Positions 51,699-61,751 are shown, counted from the stretch's first letter. The stretch: DNA of 64,000 bases from Nitrospira sp. (GCA_024760545.1 CP060501.1:1525501-1589500), one strand, 5' to 3'. Notes: generated by a model not told the origin, from the letters alone. Numbers and translations are program-made.

Positions 51699-53399
51699 GT
51701 GCAGCCAAATCCCTTGTTCTTTTCGGACCTTGCCACGGTATTCCTTGCCGCCGTCGCCGGCGGTGTACTCGCCCGAATTGCCGGGCAGCCGTTGATCCTC
51801 GGCTACGTCCTGGGTGGCATCGCGATCGGTCCATTTACCCCGGGCCTTACGATCTCTGAACCGCATGCCTTCGAGCTGTTTGCAGAGATCGGCGTCATTC
51901 TCTTGATGTTCTCGATCGGACTTGAGTTTTCAGTGAAGGATCTGATGCGGGTCAAATGGGTCGCCCTTGCCGGAGGTCCGCTCGGCATTCTCATGTCTAT
52001 CGGATTGGCCACCGTGGTCGGGAGTCTGATCGGGTGGCCGACCATCCAGAGCATCGTGATCGGTGCGGTCATTTCCATGGCGAGCACCATGGTGCTCGCG
52101 CGTCTCCTCGTAGATCGGGGCGAGCTTCGCTCAAAACACGGACGGGTGATGATCGGCATTACCTTGGTCGAAGACGTCGCAGTCGTAGGGATGACGGTGC
52201 TCATGCCGGCCCTCGGAGAGTTCGACTCGGGGCGATTGCTTCTGATCGGTCAAGCCTTGGGAAAGGCTCTATTGATCCTTGTGCCAGTGGGATACCTGGG
52301 CGCCAAAGTCATCCCACCGATCATGACTCACGTCGCCAGGACCCAGAATCAAGAACTCTTCCTCCTCGTCACACTGGCCATCAGCCTTGGGACTGCCGCC
52401 GTCACACAGATGGTCGGACTTTCTCTCGCCTTGGGAGCCTTCCTGGCCGGGCTCATTATCAGTGCATCCGACTATGGACACGAAACCTTGGCCCGGCTTC
52501 TTTCGCTGCGTGATGCCTTCGTCGCGCTCTTTTTCGTGACCATCGGTATTCTGATCGATCCGCGCGTTATCCTCAGTAACATTTCTCTCCTTGCTACGAT
52601 GATTGCCTTGATCGTGGCCGGAAAGCTCTTGATTTGGATGACCGTCGTGCGGCTGTTCGGCTACCCATGGATCACCGCAGTCCTGGTGGGAATTGGTCTC
52701 ACTCAAATCGGCGAATTCTCGTTTGTCCTTGTGCAGGTTGCAAAATCGTCGGGCCATGTCGGCAGTGAAGTCTACAATGCGACGCTTGCCGCGTCACTCA
52801 TTACCATTCTCATGAATGCCGCTCTTGTCAGGTATGTGCCCGGCTGGCTCGTTCAGAGACGTCTCGCTCATGATCAACACGACACGACGCCGTGGCCGCC
52901 GGAAGGCGAACCGCTCCGGCAGCATGTTGTCCTATGCGGATTCGGACGAGTCGGCAGCGCGCTCGGAAGGGCGTTGGAAGCCTTCAGTCTTCCCTATGTG
53001 GTGATCGACCGAAATCCGGACATCATTCGCCGGCTACAAGCCAAGCGTACGGCCTGCCTCTATGGCGACGCTTCGCATCGCGAGTTGCTCACGAAGGCCG
53101 GAGCGGCAGATGCGTCTCTGATGATCGTAGCATTGCCTGAAATCGAGCCCGCTGCACTGACCGTGAGTCGCATCCGAGACCTCAATCCAAAAGTTCCGAT
53201 CCTGGCCCGTGCACATGGACTAGCGGAAGGGGAGCGACTCGGTGTCGTTGGGGCAACCGAGGTCATTCAGCCTGAAGTCGAGGCATCGGCGACCTTGATC
53301 CGGCATGCCTTGAACTGGTTTGGGGTACCGAAGGACCGCATTCTGGACTACGTCGAACAGTATCGGCAATCCATGGAAACGAAGCGGCAAACAGGTTGA
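51699..53399 (+). CDS. CPA2-family cation:proton antiporter with RCK domain
   Basis: A 566-residue membrane protein. About 12 helices form the Na+/H+ exchanger domain (residues 10-385), with GLEFSVKDLM and the LGAFLAGLIIS motif. A cytosolic TrkA-N domain (about 405-525) has the nucleotide motif VVLCGFGRVGSALG and acidic residue in VIDRNPD. This is the layout of KefB/YbaL-type potassium or sodium efflux systems, gated by nucleotide or glutathione binding. The GTG start follows GAAGAGGT. The upstream leader element is shared with the stress protein gene. Confidence 0.93.
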   Translation: MQPNPLFFSDLATVFLAAVAGGVLARIAGQPLILGYVLGGIAIGPFTPGLTISEPHAFELFAEIGVILLMFSIGLEFSVKDLMRVKWVALAGGPLGILMSIGLATVVGSLIGWPTIQSIVIGAVISMASTMVLARLLVDRGELRSKHGRVMIGITLVEDVAVVGMTVLMPALGEFDSGRLLLIGQALGKALLILVPVGYLGAKVIPPIMTHVARTQNQELFLLVTLAISLGTAAVTQMVGLSLALGAFLAGLIISASDYGHETLARLLSLRDAFVALFFVTIGILIDPRVILSNISLLATMIALIVAGKLLIWMTVVRLFGYPWITAVLVGIGLTQIGEFSFVLVQVAKSSGHVGSEVYNATLAASLITILMNAALVRYVPGWLVQRRLAHDQHDTTPWPPEGEPLRQHVVLCGFGRVGSALGRALEAFSLPYVVIDRNPDIIRRLQAKRTACLYGDASHRELLTKAGAADASLMIVALPEIEPAALTVSRIRDLNPKVPILARAHGLAEGERLGVVGATEVIQPEVEASATLIRHALNWFGVPKDRILDYVEQYRQSMETKRQTG

Positions 53400-53467
53400 G
53401 GATGTCGCAAAAGCCCTCCAGCGTCGTTTTTGCACCGATCGGTGCTCCTGATGCTTCCCCATCCGCA

Positions 53468-53878
53468 TCAACTCCGATTGGGAATGGACTGCGCGAGCAA
53501 GTTTCTAACCGCCGCGTGCGCCAGAATCACCTCCGGTCCCCGTTGCAGCGCATCGTAATATTGTCTGCCGAACGCCTCCCCAGCCTCCGTCGGGGTGAGA
53601 AGCTTCCCCACCGACTCAAGCACGGCGCTCTTCTCGTCGTTCGATGGTTCAACGGCCTCGCTAAGTTCGTCAAGCTTGGCCGTTAACTGGGACAACGGAC
53701 GCAACCAGGCAAACCAGCCATCGTTCAGCACCAACTGCAAGAACATCCCGTTGGACGGAATCCTCCCGTGCACACGCTCGTAGGACATCCGCTCATCGTC
53801 CAACAACGCTTTGTGCAGATGAAGAAGGGCCTGAATGAGATTGTGCATTGAGATATCTCTTCCCCTTTGCTTCGGCAT
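53468..53878 (-). CDS. Uncharacterised 136-residue protein
   Basis: A soluble, mostly helical protein with a tryptophan-rich centre (NDGWFAWLRPL) and a charged C terminus. GAGGAG lies eight bases before the ATG at 53878; a second ATG at 53848 is possible and would remove ten residues. No motif or family is recognised. It is the last gene of the minus-strand run that begins with the second RND pump, 30 bases after the Rieske-flavodoxin fusion. Confidence 0.75.
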   Translation of the reverse strand: MPKQRGRDISMHNLIQALLHLHKALLDDERMSYERVHGRIPSNGMFLQLVLNDGWFAWLRPLSQLTAKLDELSEAVEPSNDEKSAVLESVGKLLTPTEAGEAFGRQYYDALQRGPEVILAHAAVRNLLAQSIPNRS

Positions 53879-53908
53879 ACCATTGTCTCCTCGTCGAACT
53901 GGTGGTTG

Positions 53909-55015
53909 TCAGCCGGTAGGCTCGCTGTCGAGTTGATGCGCCTTGCGCCCGCCGCGAGCCAGGGGATGCTCGGGAAGTTGTCCGTCGATCATGAGCTTTG
54001 CCATGTCTGCCGCGCGTGCCACCAGCTCCTGCGCCCCTTCCCGAAGTTCCCGGCTGTTCTGGACCTCGATGACGTTCCGCTCCATATCCTCAGCGCTCCA
54101 GCCTCTGGAATGCGCGATGAACGGGAATTGCGGAAATTGGCAGCCGACCTCGGCCCAAAACGTCAAGAGTTGCCCGGCTACGCCTTGGACATTGTCCTGC
54201 CCGCCCATGATGATGAAAGCGGCGACCTTGTTCTTCAGCAAGTGTTTGCTGGCGATCGTCTCCTGATTCTGAATGCAGTTCAGCCGCTCGATCATCTTGT
54301 AGTACAGGCTGCTCGCATTCCCCCAGCGGATCGGCGTGGCGATGAGAATCACGTCGGCCCAATGCACGATGGCTTCGTACACGCGATCGAGCTGATCGCT
54401 CGGGTCCATCTGTGTGATCGAACAAGGCCATGTGCAGGCCTGTGCCGATTTGGAATAAAATCCTTCGCAGGCTCGGAAGCTCAAGTCTCGAAGCTTGATG
54501 TACTGGATCTCGAGCTGAAGGTCAGTCTTCGCGTGCTCCAAGGCAGTCTCGAGTAGCGCATCCGATCCACTGTAGCGCGGATGGGCGACAGTCATCGCCG
54601 TCGTAGAGATGCCTACGACCCGAATCGGGCCAGCCCGGCGAATGACCGGTCTCGCCAAGGGATGCGGTGCATGCACCTGCTTCTTGCGCTTTGTCGCTGA
54701 GGAAAGGTCGACGTAGAGTCGACCGTTCTCCACCTTGGTTGCGTAGGCGGGAACCTGATCTTGCTCATAGCCGGGTTCTCCTTGACCGGTTCGATGATGA
54801 AACTTCCAGTAATGCCAGGGGCAGACCACGTAGTCGCCCTCGAGAGTGCCTTCGCCTAACGGGCCGCCCACGTGATTGCAGACTCCGGAGATGGCGGCAA
54901 ACGCGCCATCCTTGTGCGTCAGTGCGATGGCCGTCGTCCCGCACACGACCTCCTGCAAGGGCTTGTTCTTCAATTCCTCGACAGACCCAACATCAATCCA
55001 GTTGCTCTCGGGCAT
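53909..55015 (-). CDS. Rieske ferredoxin fused to a flavodoxin-like NAD(P)H reductase
   Basis: A 368-residue fusion. Residues 6-105 form a Rieske 2Fe-2S domain with ligands Cys46, His48, Cys65 and His68 (CNHVGG and CPWHYW). Residues 131-345 match the flavodoxin-like NADPH-dependent FMN reductase fold (IRVVGISTTA, DVILIATPIRWGNASSLYYKMIERL, in parts). A Rieske centre could pass electrons to or from the flavin in one chain. The shorter start at 55015 follows GAGGAATATTG; a longer frame overlaps the SDR gene. The exact reaction is unknown. Confidence 0.88.
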   Translation of the reverse strand: MPESNWIDVGSVEELKNKPLQEVVCGTTAIALTHKDGAFAAISGVCNHVGGPLGEGTLEGDYVVCPWHYWKFHHRTGQGEPGYEQDQVPAYATKVENGRLYVDLSSATKRKKQVHAPHPLARPVIRRAGPIRVVGISTTAMTVAHPRYSGSDALLETALEHAKTDLQLEIQYIKLRDLSFRACEGFYSKSAQACTWPCSITQMDPSDQLDRVYEAIVHWADVILIATPIRWGNASSLYYKMIERLNCIQNQETIASKHLLKNKVAAFIIMGGQDNVQGVAGQLLTFWAEVGCQFPQFPFIAHSRGWSAEDMERNVIEVQNSRELREGAQELVARAADMAKLMIDGQLPEHPLARGGRKAHQLDSEPTG

Positions 55016-55043
55016 CAATATTCCTCGCAGTGTTTGTCTCGAC

Positions 55044-55721
55044 TCACGTTCCCATTGGAATAACGGCCCCGTTGATCTGGCTGGCCTCATCGGACGCGAG
55101 ATAGATCAGCGCCTGGGCAACGGATTCAGGCTTGACCCACGTCGAGGGATCCACATCAGGCATGCTGTTCCGATTTGCCGGCGTATCGATGGTGGTCGGC
55201 AATATGCCGTTGACCATGACACCAGACCCGGCCAATTCCGTCGCGAGCGCGCGGATCAGCGCCACAAGTCCTGATTTCGACACGATGTACGCCGCCGCAC
55301 CGGGAAAAGGTTCGACCGCGGCACGGGCAGCGACATGGACGATCCTCCCACTCCGCCTTCCCAGCATATGTGGCATGACCGCCTTGGAAAGCAGGAACGC
55401 CGACGTGAGATTCAACGTCAGCATTCGCTGCCACAAGGGGACGTCCGTCTCCGCAGCACGACCCAGGGCAAAACCACCGACCAGGTTGACCAGGGCATCG
55501 ATGCGGCCTTCCATCCGCACGACCTCCTCGACAAGCCGCCGCACATCGCTTTCATCGGTCACATCGGCTGCGACCGCGACCCAGCCATCCGGTTGGCCTG
55601 CAGATCCATGGCGATCAACTGAAATCACCCGCGCCCCGGCACGCACGAACGCCGGAACGACGGTGTGTCCTAGGGCTCCGCCCCCTCCTGCAATCAGCAC
55701 AACTTTCCTTTCCAATCCCAT
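55044..55721 (-). CDS. Short-chain dehydrogenase/reductase
   Basis: A 225-residue Rossmann oxidoreductase with the cofactor motif AGGGGALG, NLVGG after the fourth strand (in place of NNAG) and the catalytic Tyr-x3-Lys in AYIVSK. At the position 13 before the Tyr, where family members carry the catalytic Ser, there is Ala. The enzyme may be impaired or use another residue. It is downstream of the second RND operon and 28 bases upstream of the Rieske-flavodoxin gene. Confidence 0.88.
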   Translation of the reverse strand: MGLERKVVLIAGGGGALGHTVVPAFVRAGARVISVDRHGSAGQPDGWVAVAADVTDESDVRRLVEEVVRMEGRIDALVNLVGGFALGRAAETDVPLWQRMLTLNLTSAFLLSKAVMPHMLGRRSGRIVHVAARAAVEPFPGAAAYIVSKSGLVALIRALATELAGSGVMVNGILPTTIDTPANRNSMPDVDPSTWVKPESVAQALIYLASDEASQINGAVIPMGT

Positions 55722-55774
55722 TGGATCGCCTCACGAATGACAGGCGCCATCAGGCCGCAAGATAGTTCGCCGCG

Positions 55775-57208
55775 CTAGTGATCTCCCGTTTGGATCGCGG
55801 CGGCCACCGGCTGTTCTCGACCAGACTCCTGAGGCGACCAACCACCGCCTAACGCTTTGTACAGCTGGACCACCGATATCAGATATAAGCGGTGGGTCGT
55901 CGCGAGCGCCAATTCCGCGTCGAACAGGTTCCGTTGCGCGATTAAGACATCCAAATAGTTCGCAAGGCCGCCTTTGTACCGGAGATTTGCCAGGCGCAGG
56001 GCCGCTTTCAGCGCATTCACCTGTCGCTCCTGCGCAGCCGCCTGTTCACGTGCCATCGCGACCCCTGCCAGCGCGTCTTCAACTTCCTTGAAGGCTACTA
56101 AGATCGTCTGTTTATACTGGGCGATCGCTTGCCTGGACTGAGCTTCGGCGGCCTTCTGCTGAAATCCAAGGCTTACCGCATTCAACAAGGGACCGGTCAG
56201 CGTCGGACCGAAGGCTGCGAAGTCTCCTCCGGCCGTGAAGAGTTTGGATAAGCTTGGATTGGCAAGGCCAAGAAGTCCGGTGAGCGAGACTTTGGGAAAA
56301 CGATCGGCTTTCGCGGCTCCGATTCTGGCCGTCGCCGCAGCCAGCTGCTGCTCTGCCTGGACGATATCCGGCCGCCGCTGCAGCAATTCGGATGGGAGAC
56401 CGGCCGGCACGATGGGCGGCACGACTTGATCGGTCAACGATTGCCCCCTGGCGATCTGGCCTGGATTCCTCCCTAGTAACACACTCAGTTCATTTTCTTT
56501 CAGAATCACTTGGCGCTTCAGATCCGCAATGCGCGCCGCCGCGTTTTCCCGTTCCGCTTGAAACTGTTCGACATCCAGCCCGTGAATCAGTCCTTGCCGG
56601 TGGCGAGCTTGGCTGATTCGCACGGACTCGTCCCATGCTTTCAACGTGCGTTCGGCAATCTCCAGCTGCAGATCGAACTGCCGAAGGTCGAAATAGGCCT
56701 GCGCCACTCCACCGACCAACTGCAAAACGATCGCGCGCCGACTTTCCTCCCTGGCCAGCAGATCACCGCGGGCCGCTTCATTCGACCGGCGGATCCGTCC
56801 CCACACATCAATTTCCCAAGCGAGATTTCCCTGCACGTAGTAGCTGAAGGGACTCGGGAATCCTGCGAAACGGACTCCGCCCGACCGTGCAAAGGGGAAA
56901 TTGGCCGTCCCCGTCATTTGAGGAATGTAGTCTGTCCGCGCGATGAACAACCGCGATTCAAACTCTTCGATCGTCGCGACGGCGCGTTCGAGATCCTTGT
57001 TTTCCTCCAACGCAATACGGATAAGCTTCTGAAGCTCCTCATCACGGTACAATTCCCACCAGGGCATATTGGCGAGAGACGGGAGGTCAGTGGCTTCTTT
57101 GGCCATGCGAAACGAATCATTGGCCGGAATATCAGGGCGCGAATAATCGGGCCCCATTGCGCAGGAAAGCAGTACGCTCGAAAGGCCTAACAGCGGGAGG
57201 ATACGCAT
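55775..57208 (-). CDS. NodT-type RND outer-membrane factor lipoprotein, system 2
   Basis: A 477-residue outer-membrane channel. The lipobox LSCAMGP (Cys16) and GPDYSRPDIP start are as in system 1. Repeats contain NLAWEIDVWGRIRRSNEAA near residue 130 and ADRFPKVSLTGLLGLA in the second half. It is paralogous to the product of 34406-35824 across the whole length. It starts one base after the pump gene stop, so the tripartite operon is compact. Confidence 0.94.
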   Translation of the reverse strand: MRILPLLGLSSVLLSCAMGPDYSRPDIPANDSFRMAKEATDLPSLANMPWWELYRDEELQKLIRIALEENKDLERAVATIEEFESRLFIARTDYIPQMTGTANFPFARSGGVRFAGFPSPFSYYVQGNLAWEIDVWGRIRRSNEAARGDLLAREESRRAIVLQLVGGVAQAYFDLRQFDLQLEIAERTLKAWDESVRISQARHRQGLIHGLDVEQFQAERENAAARIADLKRQVILKENELSVLLGRNPGQIARGQSLTDQVVPPIVPAGLPSELLQRRPDIVQAEQQLAAATARIGAAKADRFPKVSLTGLLGLANPSLSKLFTAGGDFAAFGPTLTGPLLNAVSLGFQQKAAEAQSRQAIAQYKQTILVAFKEVEDALAGVAMAREQAAAQERQVNALKAALRLANLRYKGGLANYLDVLIAQRNLFDAELALATTHRLYLISVVQLYKALGGGWSPQESGREQPVAAAIQTGDH

Positions 57209-57209
57209 A

Positions 57210-60200
57210 TCAAAGTCCTCCTTGCACAGAAGCCGAAGCGAGCCCGGTACGGTCTTCTCCGGTTCTGTCTTGTTGGACAGGTCGGGGAGCCGGCTTTCCC
57301 AACATTCGGATCAGTGTGAAGAACAAGGGGACAAATAAGACGGAAAGAATCGTCGCCGCGATCATTCCTCCGAACACACCGGTCCCGATCGAATGGCGGC
57401 TGGCCGCGCCGGCTCCACCGGCGGCGACCAGCGGCACCACGCCAAGAATAAAGGCCAATGAGGTCATGAGGATGGGTCGGAACCGAAGTCGGGCCGCTTC
57501 CACCACGGCATCCCTCAATGGAAGACCGTGCTGGTACCGTTGATTCGCAAACTCCACGATGAGAATGGCATTCTTGGCCGCAAGCCCGATAAGCGTCACC
57601 AAGCCGATCTGGAAATAGATATCGTTCGTCATTCCCGACAACCATACCGCCGACAAGGCGCCGAACACTCCAAACGGGACGGCCAGGATCACGGCGAACG
57701 GAACGGTCCAGCTCTCGTACTGGGCAGCCAGCACCAAGAACACCATGAGCAACCCGAACCCAAACGCGACAATCGATTGAGAACCGGCCTTGCGTTCTTG
57801 ATACGATATCCCGCTCCAATCGATGTCGAACCCCTGAGGGGTCAACACCTCTTGCGCCACCCGCTCCAACGCATCGAGCGCCTGGCCCGAACTGTAGCCT
57901 GGCGCCGCCGAACCCAAGACAAGCGCAGTATTGAATCCGTTGAAGTGGGTCACGGGGTCTGGCCCGCTGGAGTAGTTCGTCGTCACCACGGTGTCGAGCG
58001 GAATCATAGCAGGGCCTTGGCCGTTCACGGCTCGAACATAAATCTTGCTGATATCGGCCGGGCGGGATCGATACTGGGGCTCCGCTTCGGTCTGGACCCG
58101 ATAGACACGGCCGAATTTGACGAAATCGTTGATGTACAGGTTGCCGAAATAGGCTTGAAGCGTGTCGAACACTTCGGAGATCGGCACCCCGAGCGCCTTG
58201 GCCCTCTCCCGATTGATCTTGGCGTGGACTCGCGGGGCGCTCACGCGGAAACTCGTGCTGACCGCTCCAATCGCCGGGTCCTGACTTGCCTTTTTGACAA
58301 ACTCCTGAGCAACCGCGCCAAACTGTTTAAAATCCCCGCCGCTCGGGTCCTGCAGTTGGACGGAGAAACCACCGGTGGCACCCAGGCCCCGAATCGAAGG
58401 AGCATTAAACGCTAGGATCAGCGAACCGGGAATCTTACCGAATTCCTTGAACGCCCCTCCGATCAGCGCCTTGACATGGTCCTGCCTTCCCTTCCGTTCA
58501 TCCCAATGTTTGAGAGGGGCAAAGAGAGTCGCCGTATTGGTGCCTCTGGTATTAAAGACGAAGTTCTGTCCCGACAGCGCTTGTGTTGCATAGATCGCAG
58601 GAAGGGTATGATAGTACTGCTCAATTCGATCGACGACTGCGTCCGTCCGCTTTTTCGACGCCCCATCCGGCAGCTGAACGACGGTAATGAAATATCCCTG
58701 GTCCTCTTCCGGCAAGAAGGCCATGGGAATCACCGCAAATAATTTGACTGCGACACCAATCACCACCCCGCACAGCGCCAGTGAGAGGGCCATGTGCTTC
58801 AACGTGAGACTCACGCTTGTTGAGTAACGAGCTTGAACCCACTCGAACAGCCGGTTGAACAATCCAAAAAATCCTTTACGTGGCCCATGGCTCGGCTTCA
58901 GCACCAGAGCGCCGAGAGCGGGACTGAGCGTCAAGGCGACGAACCCCGAGATCGCGACGGAGACCGCAATCGTGATCGCAAACTGCTTGTACAATTGACC
59001 GGTGATCCCGCCGAGAAATCCCACCGGCACAAAGACCGCGCACAACACCAGCACAATGGCAATCACGGGCCCGGCCACCTCCCCCATGGCTTTCTTAGCC
59101 GCGTCCTTCGGCGATAGCCCACCCGCCATGTGACGCTCCACGTTTTCCACGACCACGATGGCATCATCCACCACAATTCCGATGGCAAGCACCAAGCCGA
59201 AGAGGGTGAGGGTATTGATGGAGAATCCGAGGGCGGCCATCCCCGCGAAAGTTCCGATCAGCGAGACGGGAACCGCCAAGACAGGAATCAACGTGGCGCG
59301 CCAGCTTTGAAGAAAGAGGTACACCACCAGGACGACCAAGACCATGGCTTCTCCCAAGGTCTTCACCACCTCCTTGATGGAGACATCGACAAAGCGTGTC
59401 GTGTCGTAGGGAATGTCGTACGTAACGCCGGGTGGAAAGACCTTGCTCAGTCTGTCCATTTCTCCGCGAATTCGCTTGACCGTGTCGAGGGCGTTCGCGC
59501 CCGGTGAAAGAAAGGTGAGAAGCAGCGCGGTAGGCTTGCGGTTGAAGCGACCTTCGAGCACATAGGATTGCGCTCCCAACTCAACCCTCGCGACGTCTTT
59601 GAGTCGAACCATCGATCCGTTCGGCAGCGCTCGAACGATCATCTCTTCGAATTCGCGCACGTCGGTCATGCGTCCCTCGGTGATGAGAGGAAGCGTGAGC
59701 TCCGTGGGAATCGGCATGGGCTCGCGTCCGACGGTTCCGGCGGGAAAGTCACGGTTCTGCTCGCGCACGACATTCGCGATATCGGTCGGTGTCAGACCCA
59801 ACTGCGCCATGCGCACCGGATCGAGGACGAGACGCATGCTGTAATTCTGTTGTCCGAAGACCAGCGCATCGCCGACTCCGGGCAGTCGCTTGATATTGTC
59901 GAGGATTCGCAGGATCGCGAAATTCGATAGGAACAGTGCATCTTGCTGCGGATCGTCCGATTTAAGCACCATCACCGTCAGTAGATCAGGCGACAGTTTT
60001 TTAACGGTCACTCCCTGACGGACGACTTCCGGCGGAAGTTGCGGCTCGGCAAGCTTCTGGCGGTTCTGGGCCTGAACTTGCGCGATATCGATGTTCGTCC
60101 CGATTTCGAACGTCAGCTTGATGGTCATGTGACCGTCGTTCGTGCTCGTCGAATCGAAGTAGAGAAGCCGATCGATGCCGGGCAGCTGCAATTCGATGGG

Positions 60201-60392
60201 ACGTGCGACCGATTCCGCGACGACATCTGCGCTCGCACCAGGGTAATCAGCGTCGATCTGTACCACCGGGGGAGTGATCTCAGGAAACTGAGCGATGGGT
60301 AGAGCCAGCATTGCCACTAGCCCCACCACAACGATGACGATGGAAAGGACCGAGGCAAAAATCGGCCGATCGATGAAAAAACTGAGATTCAT
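57210..60392 (-). CDS. HAE1-family RND efflux pump, system 2
   Basis: A 1060-residue proton-driven pump paralogous to the product of 35821-38991. The N terminus MNLSFFIDRPIFASVLSIV, the helix-4 motif VVDDAIVVVEN, the LSPALGALVL segment and the C-terminal FVPLFFTLIRML are canonical. Substrates are not predictable. The C-terminal tail (RTGEDRTGL) differs in length from system 1. It overlaps the adaptor stop by four bases (ATGA). Confidence 0.95.
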   Translation of the reverse strand: MNLSFFIDRPIFASVLSIVIVVVGLVAMLALPIAQFPEITPPVVQIDADYPGASADVVAESVARPIELQLPGIDRLLYFDSTSTNDGHMTIKLTFEIGTNIDIAQVQAQNRQKLAEPQLPPEVVRQGVTVKKLSPDLLTVMVLKSDDPQQDALFLSNFAILRILDNIKRLPGVGDALVFGQQNYSMRLVLDPVRMAQLGLTPTDIANVVREQNRDFPAGTVGREPMPIPTELTLPLITEGRMTDVREFEEMIVRALPNGSMVRLKDVARVELGAQSYVLEGRFNRKPTALLLTFLSPGANALDTVKRIRGEMDRLSKVFPPGVTYDIPYDTTRFVDVSIKEVVKTLGEAMVLVVLVVYLFLQSWRATLIPVLAVPVSLIGTFAGMAALGFSINTLTLFGLVLAIGIVVDDAIVVVENVERHMAGGLSPKDAAKKAMGEVAGPVIAIVLVLCAVFVPVGFLGGITGQLYKQFAITIAVSVAISGFVALTLSPALGALVLKPSHGPRKGFFGLFNRLFEWVQARYSTSVSLTLKHMALSLALCGVVIGVAVKLFAVIPMAFLPEEDQGYFITVVQLPDGASKKRTDAVVDRIEQYYHTLPAIYATQALSGQNFVFNTRGTNTATLFAPLKHWDERKGRQDHVKALIGGAFKEFGKIPGSLILAFNAPSIRGLGATGGFSVQLQDPSGGDFKQFGAVAQEFVKKASQDPAIGAVSTSFRVSAPRVHAKINRERAKALGVPISEVFDTLQAYFGNLYINDFVKFGRVYRVQTEAEPQYRSRPADISKIYVRAVNGQGPAMIPLDTVVTTNYSSGPDPVTHFNGFNTALVLGSAAPGYSSGQALDALERVAQEVLTPQGFDIDWSGISYQERKAGSQSIVAFGFGLLMVFLVLAAQYESWTVPFAVILAVPFGVFGALSAVWLSGMTNDIYFQIGLVTLIGLAAKNAILIVEFANQRYQHGLPLRDAVVEAARLRFRPILMTSLAFILGVVPLVAAGGAGAASRHSIGTGVFGGMIAATILSVLFVPLFFTLIRMLGKPAPRPVQQDRTGEDRTGLASASVQGGL

Positions 60393-61582
60393 TTTGCCTG
60401 TTCCACGCCGCCACCGGCCGGCGTTGGAGGCGTATCAGACTTTGTCGAGGCCACCGTGACGGGTTTGACCTGAGCTCCGGGCACGAGTCGTTGGAATCCC
60501 TCCACGATGACTCGCTCCCCGGCACGGAGCCCGTCCTCGATGAGCCACTGGTCCCCTTGCCAGTCCGTGGCTTTCACGTCTCGAACTTCCACTTGATCGC
60601 CTTGACCGACGACATAGACCACCGCGCCCTTTGGACCCTGCTGGACCGCGCGTTGTGGAACAAGAATGGCGTTGGGCTTCGATACTCCATGGAAGCGCAC
60701 GGTCACAAACTGACCGGGCAATAGCACCCGATCAGGGTTCGGGAACACGACCCGCGCTTGCCGGGAACCCGTCTCCGCCCGTAACCCGATATCCGCAAAA
60801 TCCAACACGCCGTCATGCGCATAGGTGGTTCCATCCACAAAAATAGCGGTGCCCGTCAAACTGTAGATCCCGGGGTGCTGTATCCGTTTTGAAAGGGTGT
60901 CCCGACGTCGCTTGAGAAGAAAACTCTCCGGCGCGCTCACGATGACGTACATGGGATCGACTTGATGAATGACGGTCAGCAGGTCCGTCTGTGCGGTAAC
61001 CAACCGCCCTTGGTAGTACCGCGTACGCTCGATCAGGCCGTCGACCGGAGCCACGATGAGCGTATTGTCCAAATCGAACTTGGCCTTGAGGAGATCTCCT
61101 CGTGCAGCCTCCAGCGCGGCCCGTGCGGCAAGATCTTCCGCGATCGCGTCGTCGACATCCTTCTGACTGACGGCATCCTCAACCAGCAATGGCTTGACAC
61201 GGGCCAGATTTTGCTTGGCCTGCACGACGCGGGCCTCGGCTTGCGCGACTCGTCCTTTGGCGCTCGCGAATGCTGCCTGGAAGGGCACAGGATCGATCTC
61301 GTAGAGGCGATCACCGTGCTTGACGTCGCGTCCCTCGGAAAAGAAGCGTTGCTTGATGATGCCGGTGACTTGCGGACGAATTTCGACGATGCTCGATGCT
61401 TCGGCCTGCCCGATAAACTCCGGTTCATCAGGGACGGTCTGAGAAGTGGTTTCGATGACTTGGACTTCAGGAGTCGGGCGAGGCGCCGAAGAGCCGGCTT
61501 CGCCTTTGCACCCGAGCAAGGCGGAGGCTCCTATCAAAAGAACACCGCCTAACGTGAGTCTTTTGCGGATCGTCTCGTTCAT
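60389..61582 (-). CDS. RND periplasmic adaptor, system 2
   Basis: A 397-residue adaptor with a lipobox-like ALLGC (Cys25). The lipoyl halves (PEFIGQAEASSIVEIRPQV and FDLDNTLIVAPVDG), a hairpin with repeated Ala-rich helices, and a beta-barrel C-terminal part match system 1. The ATG at 61582 follows AGGTGG; a GTG 12 bases upstream is in frame but lacks a site. It is first in the operon and overlaps the pump gene. The promoter should lie in the 61583-61751 gap. Confidence 0.93.
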   Translation of the reverse strand: MNETIRKRLTLGGVLLIGASALLGCKGEAGSSAPRPTPEVQVIETTSQTVPDEPEFIGQAEASSIVEIRPQVTGIIKQRFFSEGRDVKHGDRLYEIDPVPFQAAFASAKGRVAQAEARVVQAKQNLARVKPLLVEDAVSQKDVDDAIAEDLAARAALEAARGDLLKAKFDLDNTLIVAPVDGLIERTRYYQGRLVTAQTDLLTVIHQVDPMYVIVSAPESFLLKRRRDTLSKRIQHPGIYSLTGTAIFVDGTTYAHDGVLDFADIGLRAETGSRQARVVFPNPDRVLLPGQFVTVRFHGVSKPNAILVPQRAVQQGPKGAVVYVVGQGDQVEVRDVKATDWQGDQWLIEDGLRAGERVIVEGFQRLVPGAQVKPVTVASTKSDTPPTPAGGGVEQAK

Positions 61583-61751
61583 GACCTTGCCCACCTATCG
61601 ATGCTCAGTATGGGCTACTGAATCGCCGATCCACAACAGCAACCCGATACGCCCGTCTATGACTTCGATTCGCCAGTGCGCAGACTATCCAAATCTGACC
61701 TCTATGCGGAAACTGATCAGACCCTTGCATGTGACACCACGCGCCGAGTGA

